From Apostichopus parvimensis (Eukaryota; Echinodermata; Holothuroidea; Aspidochirotida; Stichopodidae), in assembly GCA_000934455.1 (NCBI GenBank), contig KN883737.1, forward strand, positions 1 through 40,043: DNA of 40,043 nt, read 5' to 3'. The notes under the pieces are model-generated. The model did no database searches and had not been told where the DNA came from. It saw only the letters and a list, made by a program, of their open reading frames with translations. The position numbers and the translations under genes are program-made. This document shows, in pieces, positions 11,074 through 23,800 of the stretch (positions are counted from its first letter, which is position 1; each line of letters opens with the position of its first letter).

Positions 11074-11621
11074 AATCGTAAAATCGAATTCGTAACAGCA
11101 GGTCGAGTCTATATGGGTTTCATGGAAAGTTAAATATCAATATTTGCGTTAATAAAACATAAATCCCCTCAAGATATCAATCTCAAAATTGACAAACTTT
11201 TACTCGCTCCTTTACGACACTAAAGCTTGCTACACGCCTGCATTATATCCAAGTATAAAAGCAGTGCAGGTGATGATAGTAAAATTTAAGTTTCCCTAAA
11301 TTAATATAATGTATCACAGAATTGATAATTAAAAGTTACACCATTCGTGTCAAGAATTCCTTGATACATGGATTAATATTTACAATTTCTAGAAAGCGAT
11401 ATGTATTTGATTGTTTACATTTAAATCGATGCTACGATCTAACTAAACAAATAAAAAAACAAGAAAATAAAACTAAAATGATACAAAACACACAGCTACG
11501 ACTGCAGCCCTCATCTCCCCATTTCACAGTAAAGGTACATGGTGACATTGTTTGATTGTAGATCCAAAGTTACCCCTTCCTCTATCCATATCACTGTAGG
11601 TGATGATGATGTATGTCGTCG

Positions 11622-11833
11622 TTAATCGGCTATACAAGACGATAAAGGCGGTGACCATTGCCCTTGGTAGTTACACCGTGATTCTTGGTTACTGGATGCG
11701 TGATAACCACGGTTACATTGGAGCGTCACCTTTTCATTCAGGATATACGCATGTGGATTTAATGTATTTGCAGTTGCTCTCACGTAAGCCCATCTGCCAT
11801 TTGAAACATTTTCCGGTGCTGGGCAGCGGATAT
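11622..11833 (-). CDS. Gene Y exon 15: CCP13 and stop codon
   Basis: Sixty-nine residues then TAA at 11624-11622, three residues after the fourth CCP cysteine (C-I-A-D, stop). The same end in gene X supports it as the true C-terminus, without a membrane anchor. N-V-S is a possible sequon. No close polyadenylation signal was seen; the first strong AATAAA cluster on this strand is near 10311-10325. Confidence 0.9.
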
Positions 11834-14800
11834 CTGTTGCGAACAACGAGTATAGTAGAAAAGTGGAATTAGCACGTTTGTGGATGACGGAAGGCTAAAT
11901 AATATGGAATGGATTGGAATAGCATTGGGAACTTGGAATATGGGATTAAAAGCTGCGGGCTTTAGGCAACAAAGACTATTCATTACAGATTGCCAATCAT
12001 GCCAAACATACGATCACGTTCAAAGTTATTTCTGCTAATTTATTGTCTCCTCTTTCTCTCAAATTATGTTTTTTGCAAAATGTAAAGTAGTTATGATAGG
12101 CTAGGCGATAACTTATATAGGCAATGAACACAATGATTACTAGACCCTTCTGAGTCAATTGATTATCCTCATCTGACCACTTCTCCCTGGCTTACAAACT
12201 CGCCTTTTGGAAGTGGTAGATTGAGTGAGACTAATTTGACGGAGTATTGTATACACGCCGTTGGTTGGTTGGTTGAAATATTACTATAAAATATTACTAT
12301 CAATTAGTTCATTGGTCATGAGAGCCAACCACAAGCGAACCAAATACATTACTAAGTAAACTACGCATACTGGTGTTCTTGTAGAGCTCGAATATCTGGC
12401 ATCTAAAATGTCAATGTCCTGAACGGGTTAAATTAAATCATGTAAAATAATATTCCTTTACTTTTGTCTGAACAGACTAACGTTAAGCATTCCTCTCAAC
12501 TGACCTTGAAATTTGATCCTGATTGAGTGTCTCAGAGATCCAGCTTCACACGTGTACGTTCCGTCGTTTCCTGAAGTCGGATTACGTAACCGTAAACGTT
12601 TTAATTTGCCAGCTATGTAAGCTCTCTGTGACGGCTGAGTTGTACTGTTCGTCGTTATAGTAGCACTGTTCCCTATACGACCTCCTGCCCGTAACTGACA
12701 GTTTATATAGATCGAAGCCACAATGGGATAAACAATGTAGGTACCGTCGGGTGAGACTGTTTTTAATATCGTATTATCCACACTAACCTGTAACTGATAG
12801 GTTTCTGCCGAGATAAAATACAACTGGTATGATTACATGGTAAACGGCGTGTTGATGAGCTGTTACATATGTAAACTAATTCTCTTCTTTAGAATTCATT
12901 GTCTATATGAAAGATAATAGACAAAATTGTTAAACAGAAACCCAGTATATAATATTACCCAATAACAAGAACATTTACTCGGGATACAAAGCCAAGATAA
13001 GTCTCAGTTGTTGATAGATATTGAACCAAAATCAACTTACCACATCTTGGAGCACGTTCGGTCCATTCCCCGTCAATACATTGCCTGTGGATCGGGCCAT
13101 CTAGTATCTGATACCTAACGTCTTCGCATCGGAAAGTGATCGTTTCACCTCCAATGAAGGATTGACGATTCCCTATTACTGTGGTGTCTTCTCCGACTCC
13201 GACATGTGCAATAATATTCGGAAAGATTTGTGGTCTCGAACAACGGTTATCTTCTGCAAATAATAAATTAAAATCTCACAATTTCATATATAATCAAAAT
13301 TCAAAGGATCATAATCAAAATGCAATTGTAATAGTCCAAATGATTAATTGTCACGAAACTAGAACGAGATGCCAATAACTCGAATTATCTCTGATGCAAT
13401 TGTAGCCGAACTTAAATCTATTGAGGTCGACTAAGCATTGGCTTTGCTGATTGTGACAATTATTCATGTTGCTCAAAATACATGCATATTTATACAAGGG
13501 AATGAAAACATGAATCTGGCACCAAGTCATTTTTTGTCTATTACAACATATGAATATTAAAGTCATCTTTTTATAATATCTTCGGATTTTAAGTTCAATA
13601 CAAATGAAATCATTTCTAAGGCTTGGTTGAAAAAAACTTTCATGGGATTTTCAACATGGTTGGTATTTGAAATCGCAACTAACAGATATTCCGAATAATT
13701 ACAGTGTTGCCTTTAATGAGTTTATTTAATCAAGCTGTAATTACCTTATTGTTTGCTGTTTTTTTTTAAATAAAACTTTATTGTATCCTCGACATCATCA
13801 ATGGGTGAACATATTTTAATGTGGTATAAATGCTATACTTCCGCTTAACGCTCTTGAGCATGTATCTATAGCGTCATTGATTTAAATGATACTGTACAAT
13901 GAATATGTTGGATTGGAATATTACAAATTGCAGTAACAAATACACCAGAAAGCCAACCGACTGAATGAGTGATACTTGGCGACATTTTGTATTAAATATT
14001 CGTCTGTAATATTGCAAAGAAGATTTGCAGACCTGCCGATCAATTAGCACAGTTTTTTTTTGTTTATGTTAATATGGATCTACATGTCAGGTATCAATTT
14101 CTTTCAAACTTTACTTCTAGAGTTATGTTATTTAAACGGCTTTCAGATGTTGACCGTGTTGATTGCATCCATATCGGTACAGCTCCTACATAAATCAGAG
14201 GAATGTTAGAACTGCCCCACACCTTTGTTGTCCTGAGTACGCCACTGGCAGTGTTGTCCGTGGTGAACAGATGTTTTGCTCAAAGAGCTTAGAAATTATT
14301 TACAGACTGAAATTGAAATATACGGTTAAAGGTAGGCAGTGCATCGGGGACAATCAGTGACGACTTGCTCCCTTTGCTCCCTCGATGTACCACCTGCGAG
14401 TAATAATTGAAATCTGATTACTTTAATGAATTTATGACATAGAATTACACAAACCTGAAAAGACACATGGGCCCTTTGCATCAATATGACTGTTTCATCC
14501 ATTTAAATGTAGCCTTAAAACATTTAGAATTTTCAGTTTGTTTAAATCTGTGGGCATTTTCCTAGGCCTGCTATTGAATTGAATTATAATTTCAGAGCGT
14601 GAAGATTTATGTTTTTAAGAAGGCACTACATCGCATATACCAAGCACACATTCATCAAATTCCACACGTCTAGCAGGAGTTTGCAACACACTTCATTGAA
14701 GCTCTCGCACACACACACACACACACACGCGCAGACACATGTTCATGTATCATGATTTAGTGTAAAGCAAATATTACTGTATGTTAGAACAATTTGATTT

Positions 14801-17800
14801 TTTAACAATATTCATGTGGACCACCACTATCTAAATTTTATTTTGCAAATGTAATTGACACGTCCACCAATCATAGCTGAGTGACCGTTAGTGAAACATT
14901 GTAGTATCTGAATATAAAACCAATCTACGGAATAATCATGTAAGTTTTCTGAATTGCGTATCTAGGCTGAACTTAATGATCTCAAATACTCTACTGAATT
15001 TTAAAATGTCCCTTTAACGTGGTTATCATACGATAACGCTTAGTACAACGTTTGCGATGGTGAATCTATTTTCTTATAATGTTAGTTTGTAGGAACGTAT
15101 TCGAAAAGCACTGATTTTATGTTGTTTTTGGAGTGACTCGTCTTTCGAATGTTACGCATGCGTCTACTACATCTAAACGCATAACAAGAACACAGTAAAA
15201 CACATTGAGGTTACTCCGCCCTTTCTACGTACATGTGACATTTAGAACAGACCATCAAATAAACAACATTTGGCAAGCATCCACATGGATGGCTTTCATT
15301 AGACTTAGCATTCGTTTCATAACACACATCATAACATTTATTATTGCCACGATTTACTTCATCTAAACTTTGATTAATAGAATCTTCGATGTCTGTGTTT
15401 TCGTAGGATGCTGATGGTTTTACTGTTATTTCATGTTTTTATGTTTATGATTTGACATAATTTGACGATTTATTTGGACACTCTAACAACATTCTTATTA
15501 ACACTTCTTTTACTGTAAGTTTCTTTAACTGTAAGCACTAATCCACACACTTTTGTAACAAGATAGTCTGCTTCCTTGCAAAGATCCCCGTTACTTGGCA
15601 AATTTGCTCACCTGAATGTATATATGTAACATGCTATACACAATATACATATTTATTAGCTTAAACCAATTAACACATGATACTAGTCAGTTGGCCCTTC
15701 CTTTAGCTGTTTTACAGATATTTGTAGAAACATAAACTAAGTTACGCCTTTTCTGTCAGACACCATAAACAAGAATCCAACTTTAAATACGTATTTTGTT
15801 CACCGTGGACGTACCATACAGCAATTTCAATAACAACGGCTTTAAACGAGGCCACCATGTATAAGTACTCATATTGGTCTGTCACAATTCACTATCAAAA
15901 GAGAATTCAATAATGATGTTAATGGTTGCCAATGAACAGTTTGTTATACACTGCTTTTATATGCCATAGGCTTTGGAAAGGAGGGGCAGGATTTAATTAC
16001 CCCCCCCCCCTCCTACACACACACACACACACACCAAAACCATACACACTCACTTATATAAAAATGTCAACTTTTTCATCGAAATATCGAGTAAAATAGT
16101 TGAAATGTTTAATCTCCAAACTGGTCCATCGTTATTCTACACATCGATAATTCGTCTCTGCGTATCAACATAACCCTCTAAACATTGTCTTCTCTTTCAA
16201 ATACAAATATTTATCGCTGCCATACCAGTCAGAGCAAACACTACATTTTAGGTCAATACCGCTAAATTAGGCTAAATTAACAAAACATGTAAAAACTTGT
16301 TCATGAGGCCACAATAGGTTTGTCGTAGATATATGTGTTTTCAACAATTAATCAATAATTCAGCTAACGTAAATAATAGTTTGCGAGCATAATTACTGCA
16401 CTTTGGAATATCAAGTTAAAGGCAAGGTTTTTGTTATTTATAAACTGGTGGATAAAAAATAAGATCGCTTATAAGTAAGAGTCTTTTAATATCTCACCAA
16501 CACAATAATGTCTATAATGGTATATCTATTTTTGTATCTTCATATGATATTTAAATATAATTATAGCGAAAGGGTAGGCCTATGTTTTCCAACACTTGTT
16601 TAGGAAAGCACTTGTTTCAGGTTACAATCATAACAAATTGTGTATGCTGATTAGGTGGTAGATTTCAATCCAGTTAGGGTGTGATCTTACCTTCAAAACA
16701 TTCAGGAAGCTCTCTCGTCCACTGTCCGGCGTCACAGGTAGATGCACCGTTTCCTCGTAATGTAAAACCGTCATCGCAAATGTAAGATCGGTCTGTACCA
16801 TGTTCAACACGATCGCTTGAGTATTCCACCCGACCATTATTCAAATTTTCACCTTCACAAGGAACTAATGAAATTAAAGAATGAAAAATGCGAAGGACAT
16901 TTCTTCGTTTCTGTTGAAATTTACATGGAGCCTGGAGTATTCTGATAAATATGCCATACCTTCAATACACCTTGGTGGTTCATTAGTCCACATTCCTAAA
17001 TCACATGAACTTGAGCTTTGGTGCCTTTTGTAATAACCATTATTGCACGTGAACGATGCGGTGGCATTTTGTTCCAGTGTAAGGATTATACGTGCATTTA
17101 GTGTATACCTTACTCGCCCGTTCTGTATGACAATCGGTGGGCACAGAACTGGTACAAATGAAAAAAACATTACGGTACGAATAAATTGATATTATCACAA
17201 TTAGGAATAATACTAAAACGTATTGCTTTACAATTTGGAATGAAAGGTTTGTCTTCCTTGAAAACATCGTAGAAAGGACCAAACATGATATAAATACTAG
17301 CTCTGATAAAGGGTAAAACGATTTATGAGCTTTAATGAGCTAAAAATAAATAATATATTCTGTGCAGCTATAGAAAGTCTAAAAGTCATTCTCACTACCA
17401 GTGTTTTCTGAACAGACATTTATTTCGTTATAATTCAGATTTTTTCTCATTGATAACGCAGTTGATAAAGTTCAGGACAATTTTTTTAATTATGTTCTTT
17501 CTTACTCTTCTCGCATGTAGGCGTTGGAGAAGACCACGATTGACCGCGAAGTCTTCCGTTTGATTGACAGGTTGATTGACCTGGAGCCCCTTCTGGTATT
17601 CTATACCCTCTCCTACAGGTGAATGACCGAATTGTTCTTACTGGTTTGTATCTGATGTTAGTACATGATATACCATCAGGATGACTGTAATTCACTGAAA
17701 TGCCTGCGTCTTGAGTGACTTGGATTAAACAACCGACTAAAAGAGAGATGAAAGGAATAATGTTTACTAAATCGTTCAAACCTTAATAACCCTTGTTACT

Positions 17801-20800
17801 TCATGAGACGTTTGATATGTATACCCTCTACTCTAATATCAAACTAAGAAAGAAATCAGAAATATCTGATAGTCCGAAAGATGTCAGTGATTGTTCGCAA
17901 AAAAATGTTGAAAGAAGAGCATGTAAAGTAACGAGGTCTCTTATCTACGATGCAATGTAATGCGATGTAATATGCCAAATTGAAAACGTTTTTTTTGCAT
18001 CTCTGTTGAGAAAGAAATAGTTTGGACATAAATATAACACGTGAATGTATAGTTACCTGCCTGGATCAGGTTTATACACACATTATTATTCTGTATAAGT
18101 AGGCTAATCACAGAATGTTAAACTCTGTTATTCTCTTAGTGTACTTACGAAGACAGAGCGATTCTGGAGGTGGTATCCATTCCCCATCTATACATGTTAA
18201 CGGTGATATCTGGCACTTAAAATATCCGCTAGAACATGTGTATGTTAGACCATATCCATCAACTTTAGTGTCACCATCTCTAACATTGTCCAGCCATCGT
18301 CCATAGTATGGACGAGTGGGCACAACGCAAGTAGCTGTAATTAAAAACAATAACATTCAAATGCGACAAATGCATTCAAATGCGAACGCCTCCCCCCCCC
18401 CCCCCCCCCCCCTTGAGCATATTTTTTTGTATTGTTTACGATCTTGCTTATGATATTGCTTTCAAAATAGAAAATGCTTAGATGCAACATACAAGGCCTG
18501 TGAAGTGCCATTTCCAGCGATCTGGGAGACATTTTCGGCCAAAATTATCTTTTACATAAAGCGCCAACTCGTAGTGTCGCTACGCTTAGATAATTTGTCT
18601 ACAAGCTTCGCCCTTCCTTTGGCAAATTCCTCGCTACGCGCCTGTAGGCAATGGCTAATATTAACATTCAAATATTATGACATCACTGTTTCATAACGTA
18701 TCCGTCCCGTCCTATTCATCATTCAGATTATTAAGGCTAAAAGTTGTTTCAATAAAATATTCATCAAGATGCACAAAATGTTCCGACGAAAATTGAAACT
18801 ATAGACCCACTTTTTCGTCAAGAAACGTGTTTAATGTAAAATGTTTACTTTAAGAAAGTAAACAAGAACGGAGAAGCTGTTATGACAATAACATTTCATA
18901 CTGTCGTATCAAAAAATCCACTGGACAACGTGTGACGTAATTAATTAACACACCAAGTAGGGTTCTATATTTGTCTAAACATTCCATGTAATAACAATGT
19001 GCAGGTTCCATCCAGATGGCTCTACTTGGACGAAAATGTTCGTGTTTCTCCACCAAGTAGATTTAGAAAGCATACAGTATCTCAAAAAGAACATTATCGA
19101 TGATCCCAAATTGTTTCTCATTATTCAACAAAGTCACATTAAAATATCCAGCACTTCAATATACATAGGCCAGATTTTAAACCTAATAAATATAAGGATT
19201 TCCATTGCAGCATGTATATGTCTAAGTTACGTCAACACCTTTAATGATATTGCAATGCCATGTTTGTACTATGTATTTTAAAGAAACTCACCAACGCAAA
19301 TCGGAGGGATGTCAGACCATTGTTCATTCGAGTTACATGTTATCTCGTTGGGGCCTCTTAACACATATCCATCTTCACAGTAGAAACGCACGGTACTCTG
19401 ATAAGGATATTCGGGTAAGGATTGATCGGAGCGAACATTCGATCGTACGTCTGGAACTGGACACCTTATTTCTATACAACAGATCAACAAATGTAAATTA
19501 GTTGTTTTCTCTCCATTATCTATTGTTTCATGTAGTATGGCGCGTCACTACCATTAACAATGGATTGTTTCATGCAGTATGGCCCGTCACTACCATTAAC
19601 AATGGATTGTTTCATGCAGTATGGCCCGTCCCTACCATTAACAATAGATAGTTTCATGCGGTATGGCTATTACTACCATGAACAATATATTGTTACATGC
19701 AGTATGGCTGTCACTACCCCTACCAATATATTGTTTCATGTAGTATTGCTGTCACAGACATAAACAGTTTATTGTTTCATGTAGTATGGCTGTCGCTACC
19801 ATTAACAGTTTATTGTTTCATGTAGTATGGCTGTCAATACCATTAACAATAGATTGTTTCATGAAGTATGGCTGTCAATACCATTAACAATAGATTGTTT
19901 CATGCAGTATGGCCCCTCACTACCTTACCAATGGTTGGTATTTGAAATCGCAACTAACAGATATTCCGAATAATTACAGTGTTGCCTTTAATGAGTTTAT
20001 TTAATCAAGCTGTAATTACCTTATTTGTTTCATGCAGTATGGCCCCTCACTACCTTACCAATGGTTGGTATTTGAAATCGCAACTAACAGATATTCCGAA
20101 TAATTACAGTGTTGCCTTTAATGAGTTTATTTAATCAAGCTGTAATTACCTTATTGTTTGCTGTTTTTTTAAATAAAACTTTATTGTATCCTCGACATCA
20201 TCAATGGGTAAACATATTCAAATGTGGTATAAATGCTACTTCCGCTTAACGCTCTTGAGCATGTATCTATAGCGTCATTGATTTGAATGATACTGTACAA
20301 TGAATATGATGGATTGGAATATTACAAATTGCAGTAAAAAATACACCAGAAAGCCAACCGACTGAATGAGTGATACTTGGCGACATTTTGTATTAAATAT
20401 TCGTCTGTAATATTGCAAAGAAAGATTTGCAGACCTGCCGATCAAGTAACATAGTTTTTGTACATCTACATGTCAGGTTTCAATTTCTTCCAAGCTTTAC
20501 GTCTATAGTTATTTTTTGGAAACGGCTTTCAGATGTTGACCATGTTGACTGCATCCATAGCGGTGGCCTCTACCTAAATCAGTCAGAGGAATTTTAGAAC
20601 TGCCCCACACCTGTTTTGTCCTGAGTACGCCACTGGCAGTGTTGCCCGAAACTTTCAACCAACATACGGGGAAAAAAAGTTGATATGATGGCATACAAGG
20701 GATTCACTAAGATTGAAATAACAGCAATTACCACGTCACAAAGTATATGCCGGAATTGTGATATTTTAAGTTACGGTAACTCGGTCATTTGGTAACCCCT

Positions 20801-23800
20801 TCAATATTGCACACTACAGTTACTAGGCCTAAATTATCTATAAATGCACATCGAAGCTCAACAACGTTAGTGGACCCTTATGGTAGTGTTGAATTCATAA
20901 CAAACATCGATATCAAAAAGGCTTGACTCCTTGTAGCAGCTCGATTTGTAGTTGCCTGTTACTCGTTTTTTATGGTCAATTATTAACCATCGCAGATAAG
21001 TCAAGGGATAGCAAATCACAGCAGAGAACTGATATATATATACCCTGGATTTTACCGCAGTGCACTGATATAGATACACAACTCATTTCAGCAGAAAACT
21101 GTCATAAATAACAAGCATTTACAACACCCCTCACGTACCTGTCTGCTATACTTGCGTACTCCGATCTACCATATCCTAAGAACTGGTACCATTCTTGCAC
21201 TGCGCGCAATGACCCTCTCTAAGGTCACTATTCTCTCCTCTCTCCCATGTAGAGCTTCCCGGGTCCGAGGACAGACCCAACATACTCACCTTGCAAACGT
21301 GAGGGACAGAGAACGCCTACACCAAACCCCGCTTCCCTCGGATGTTCACCGGCCCCCATACCAAGATCTCGAAGCAGATCACCAATCTCTCTACTGTAAA
21401 GTTTTTTATCCCAGGATTCGGACGCGGGATATAGACGGGAACCATGGATTCTCCGGCTTCCATGTTGACTTCCACTCTGGCTCAAGTAGAATTTTCGATG
21501 CCCATGGTATCTCCGGCTCCAAACTCTGAAAGTGCTTGGTTGCTCTCCAATCTGTCGGCGAGTTCTCAGCCTCTGGTACAGCAGTTGGCATCGGGTCCAG
21601 CACCACCAGTTGTATCGGATCCTACACTATCGGCTCCGTATATTAAGTCGCATCTTCTCCGGGGCCCGACTCCGAGATATCAAGTGGCATCGTGTGCAGA
21701 GCTATTAAAGCAGGTCTTTGCCTGCTTCGGCCACATTCCGCCTCCGAGACCTTGTAGCAGATCTTCATCGGCTCCGGAAACCAATCCCTCCTTCGGTTCC
21801 GAGGCACCTACCTTCGGAAGCACAGGATCCGGATACCCTTGATGTTTTACAGACATGGTCGAAACTCGATGACCACAACAGGATGACTTTGTGGGTGAGT
21901 TCTCCCACTTGGAGGCATCTGAGCAGGAGGACGAAAAAGCTGGTTATGGTAACAACCTTCCACCCTAACTTATTGCGAGGGCCATCGACATCTCAGGAAG
22001 ATGTTGGGGTTCCAGGACCCACAACATACATCTGAGCTTTAAACGACCACATCCAAATTGCTTACAACTAATGAATTGCAGGAGGAGTCAGCTCTCTATA
22101 TACCGGTGGATACGGTGTGCTTCTATAATGTAGAACTTCAGCAGGAAAAGAGGAAGTGAACGGCGTTCCCACTCATAAAGACAAGCCCCTTAGAATACAG
22201 GAGGGTCTGGAAACAATTGTTCAAACCCCCGCGAATCTCAGCAGAGGTAACGGAACGCCATTGAGCTGAGAAATGGATGTCTTCAGGTACGTTCCGAGAC
22301 CCCCAGAGAGAAAAACAAAGGAGCTCCTTGTTGAACTTTGCCCCGGCATCCTGGACGGACATGAAATTAGCTTCGACATTCATTCTGGCGGCGGATGTTT
22401 TGCCCATATATCACTAACAACTACTGGAAGATCATAATCGTATTCCAGACAGAGAGGCAGCCCATGTTTTATGGCATTTAGGTCCTTTGGAAAGGCTCTT
22501 ATATGATCAATTTACATTGGGGTCGTTGTTGATGGTCCTTTTCAGGCCGCACCAACGTTTTTTCGACGATGAAGTGGCAAGCGGGCGAAATCCAAGACAC
22601 TCTCCGTGACTTACCCTTGTTGGGGGAGGAACTTTTTTGGTGGCCATTTCAATAAGTTGGTTCTGGAAGAATTTACCAGAAAGAGACAGCTTGTCGAAGT
22701 CGAGTTTGTCAAATTTAGGTAGTAATAAGCCTCAAGCCTCCCAGAGACTATTCTACTAGTCTAGGCTTTCAGGCGCTTCGTCCTACGAACCACGGTCTTG
22801 ATTCAGAGGTGCTGGTAACAGAAGACCCTGCGGTGGGGACCGCGGTAACGTTCGTTCGCCATGAATACAGCATTCTCCTTTCTGAAGGCGTCCAACCAAC
22901 AAAGGAAAGACGTCTTTCGGTGAGGTTAATCAACAACATCCTAGAACCAGTCAGGACAGCCCAGTCCCTAGGGATGCCCATCCTAACACGGAACTCCCGA
23001 CGGTGGGGGAGCTTAAAACAAATTCAAGAAAGCAAAGTCAGACCTGCGTCCGGATTCGTGAGTTTTGGACATTATTTCCGAAGGATCACGGATCGAGTTC
23101 ACCTCGAGGCCCCGGGGCCCGGAGGTAGCGGGGCGGAAAATCACACTAGTTCCTGCGGACCTGGACCAATACTGCGCCCTCAAAGAGGAGATCCAGGCAC
23201 TCTTAACGAAGGGCGTGGTAGTCAGGGCACCTGGAAGGTTATTGGATTTTTGTTATATGATCTTTGAAAAGTATGACGTCATGGGACTAAGAGGTACTAC
23301 AAGCCCTGTGCGGGAGACGATATACTATTTTCTGACATGTATGTGTAGCAGAGTGCTATTTTAGCCACTGTTACTATTTCTTCCCCATGTGGTCAAACTC
23401 TTCCATTTGTATTGGTAACTGTGTCATGTACATAGTTCATTGACTTCCTAATACAATGGATGTCTGTTGGGAGTAAGTAGTGGTTGACTAGAGAGAGACA
23501 AGGAGTCTATCTCTGGCCTGACTGTTTATCTTTTATCTACTTTTCTTTCTTTTTTCCCCTTAATTAATCATCTTGGCTCGGATAACTTCTGAGCTTCCTG
23601 TTCTCACCCCTTAAGCATTCCTGCGCTCTCAATGTGTGTTTTGTGGTAACACCCCTTATGTTATACCTGTTAGGAAGCAGCATCTGGCTTCTCTCAGCTG
23701 TAAAGGCAAAACAACTCTTCTTTGTTTGTGGTCATCGGCCACCCTATAATTCTAAGGGTGAAGTTAAAATGTGTAAGGCATAAAAACCTAGCTACATCCA

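Larger units (their letters stand above)
5464..11621. other. Intergenic spacer between genes Y and Z
   Basis: No exon was recognised. It holds the MITE (5939-6313), CT-rich and poly-C stretches (6896-7527), a 55-bp tandem repeat (8166-8334), a hammerhead-like motif (10214-10252) and a poly-C tract (11054-11073). The 3' UTR of gene Y must lie in its right part and the promoter of Z near 5464-5600; neither is evident from motifs. Confidence 0.6.
1..15029. repeat. Segmental tandem duplication, left copy
   Basis: This stretch aligns along its length with about 25660-39446. Exons, introns and spacers keep order and orientation, with a few insertions in this copy (the MITE at 5939-6313, about 1.07 kb at 7912-8980). 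It begins outside the window on the left. Similarity stops abruptly near 15029, just after AAATGTCCCTTTAACGTGGT. Confidence 0.9.
13254..16690. other. Large intron of gene Y between CCP11 and CCP12
   Basis: No exon was recognised in this 3.4 kb. It holds one copy of a repeated block (13657-14259), a CA microsatellite, a poly-C/CA tract and the right limit of the duplicated segment (15029). Confidence 0.6.

Noticed and set aside
16628-16837. Minus-strand frame of 69 codons starting with Met at 16837
   Set aside because: It is out of frame with CCP11; the phase-1 frame over the same bases gives a clean CCP module.
19560-19763. Open frame with a repeated 14-residue peptide
   Set aside because: It is the 42-bp minisatellite read in one frame; units of 41 bp break it and no gene signal surrounds it.
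22809-23267. Plus-strand frame of 152 codons
   Set aside because: The reverse-transcriptase-like peptide is in another frame over the same bases; this frame has no recognisable domain.
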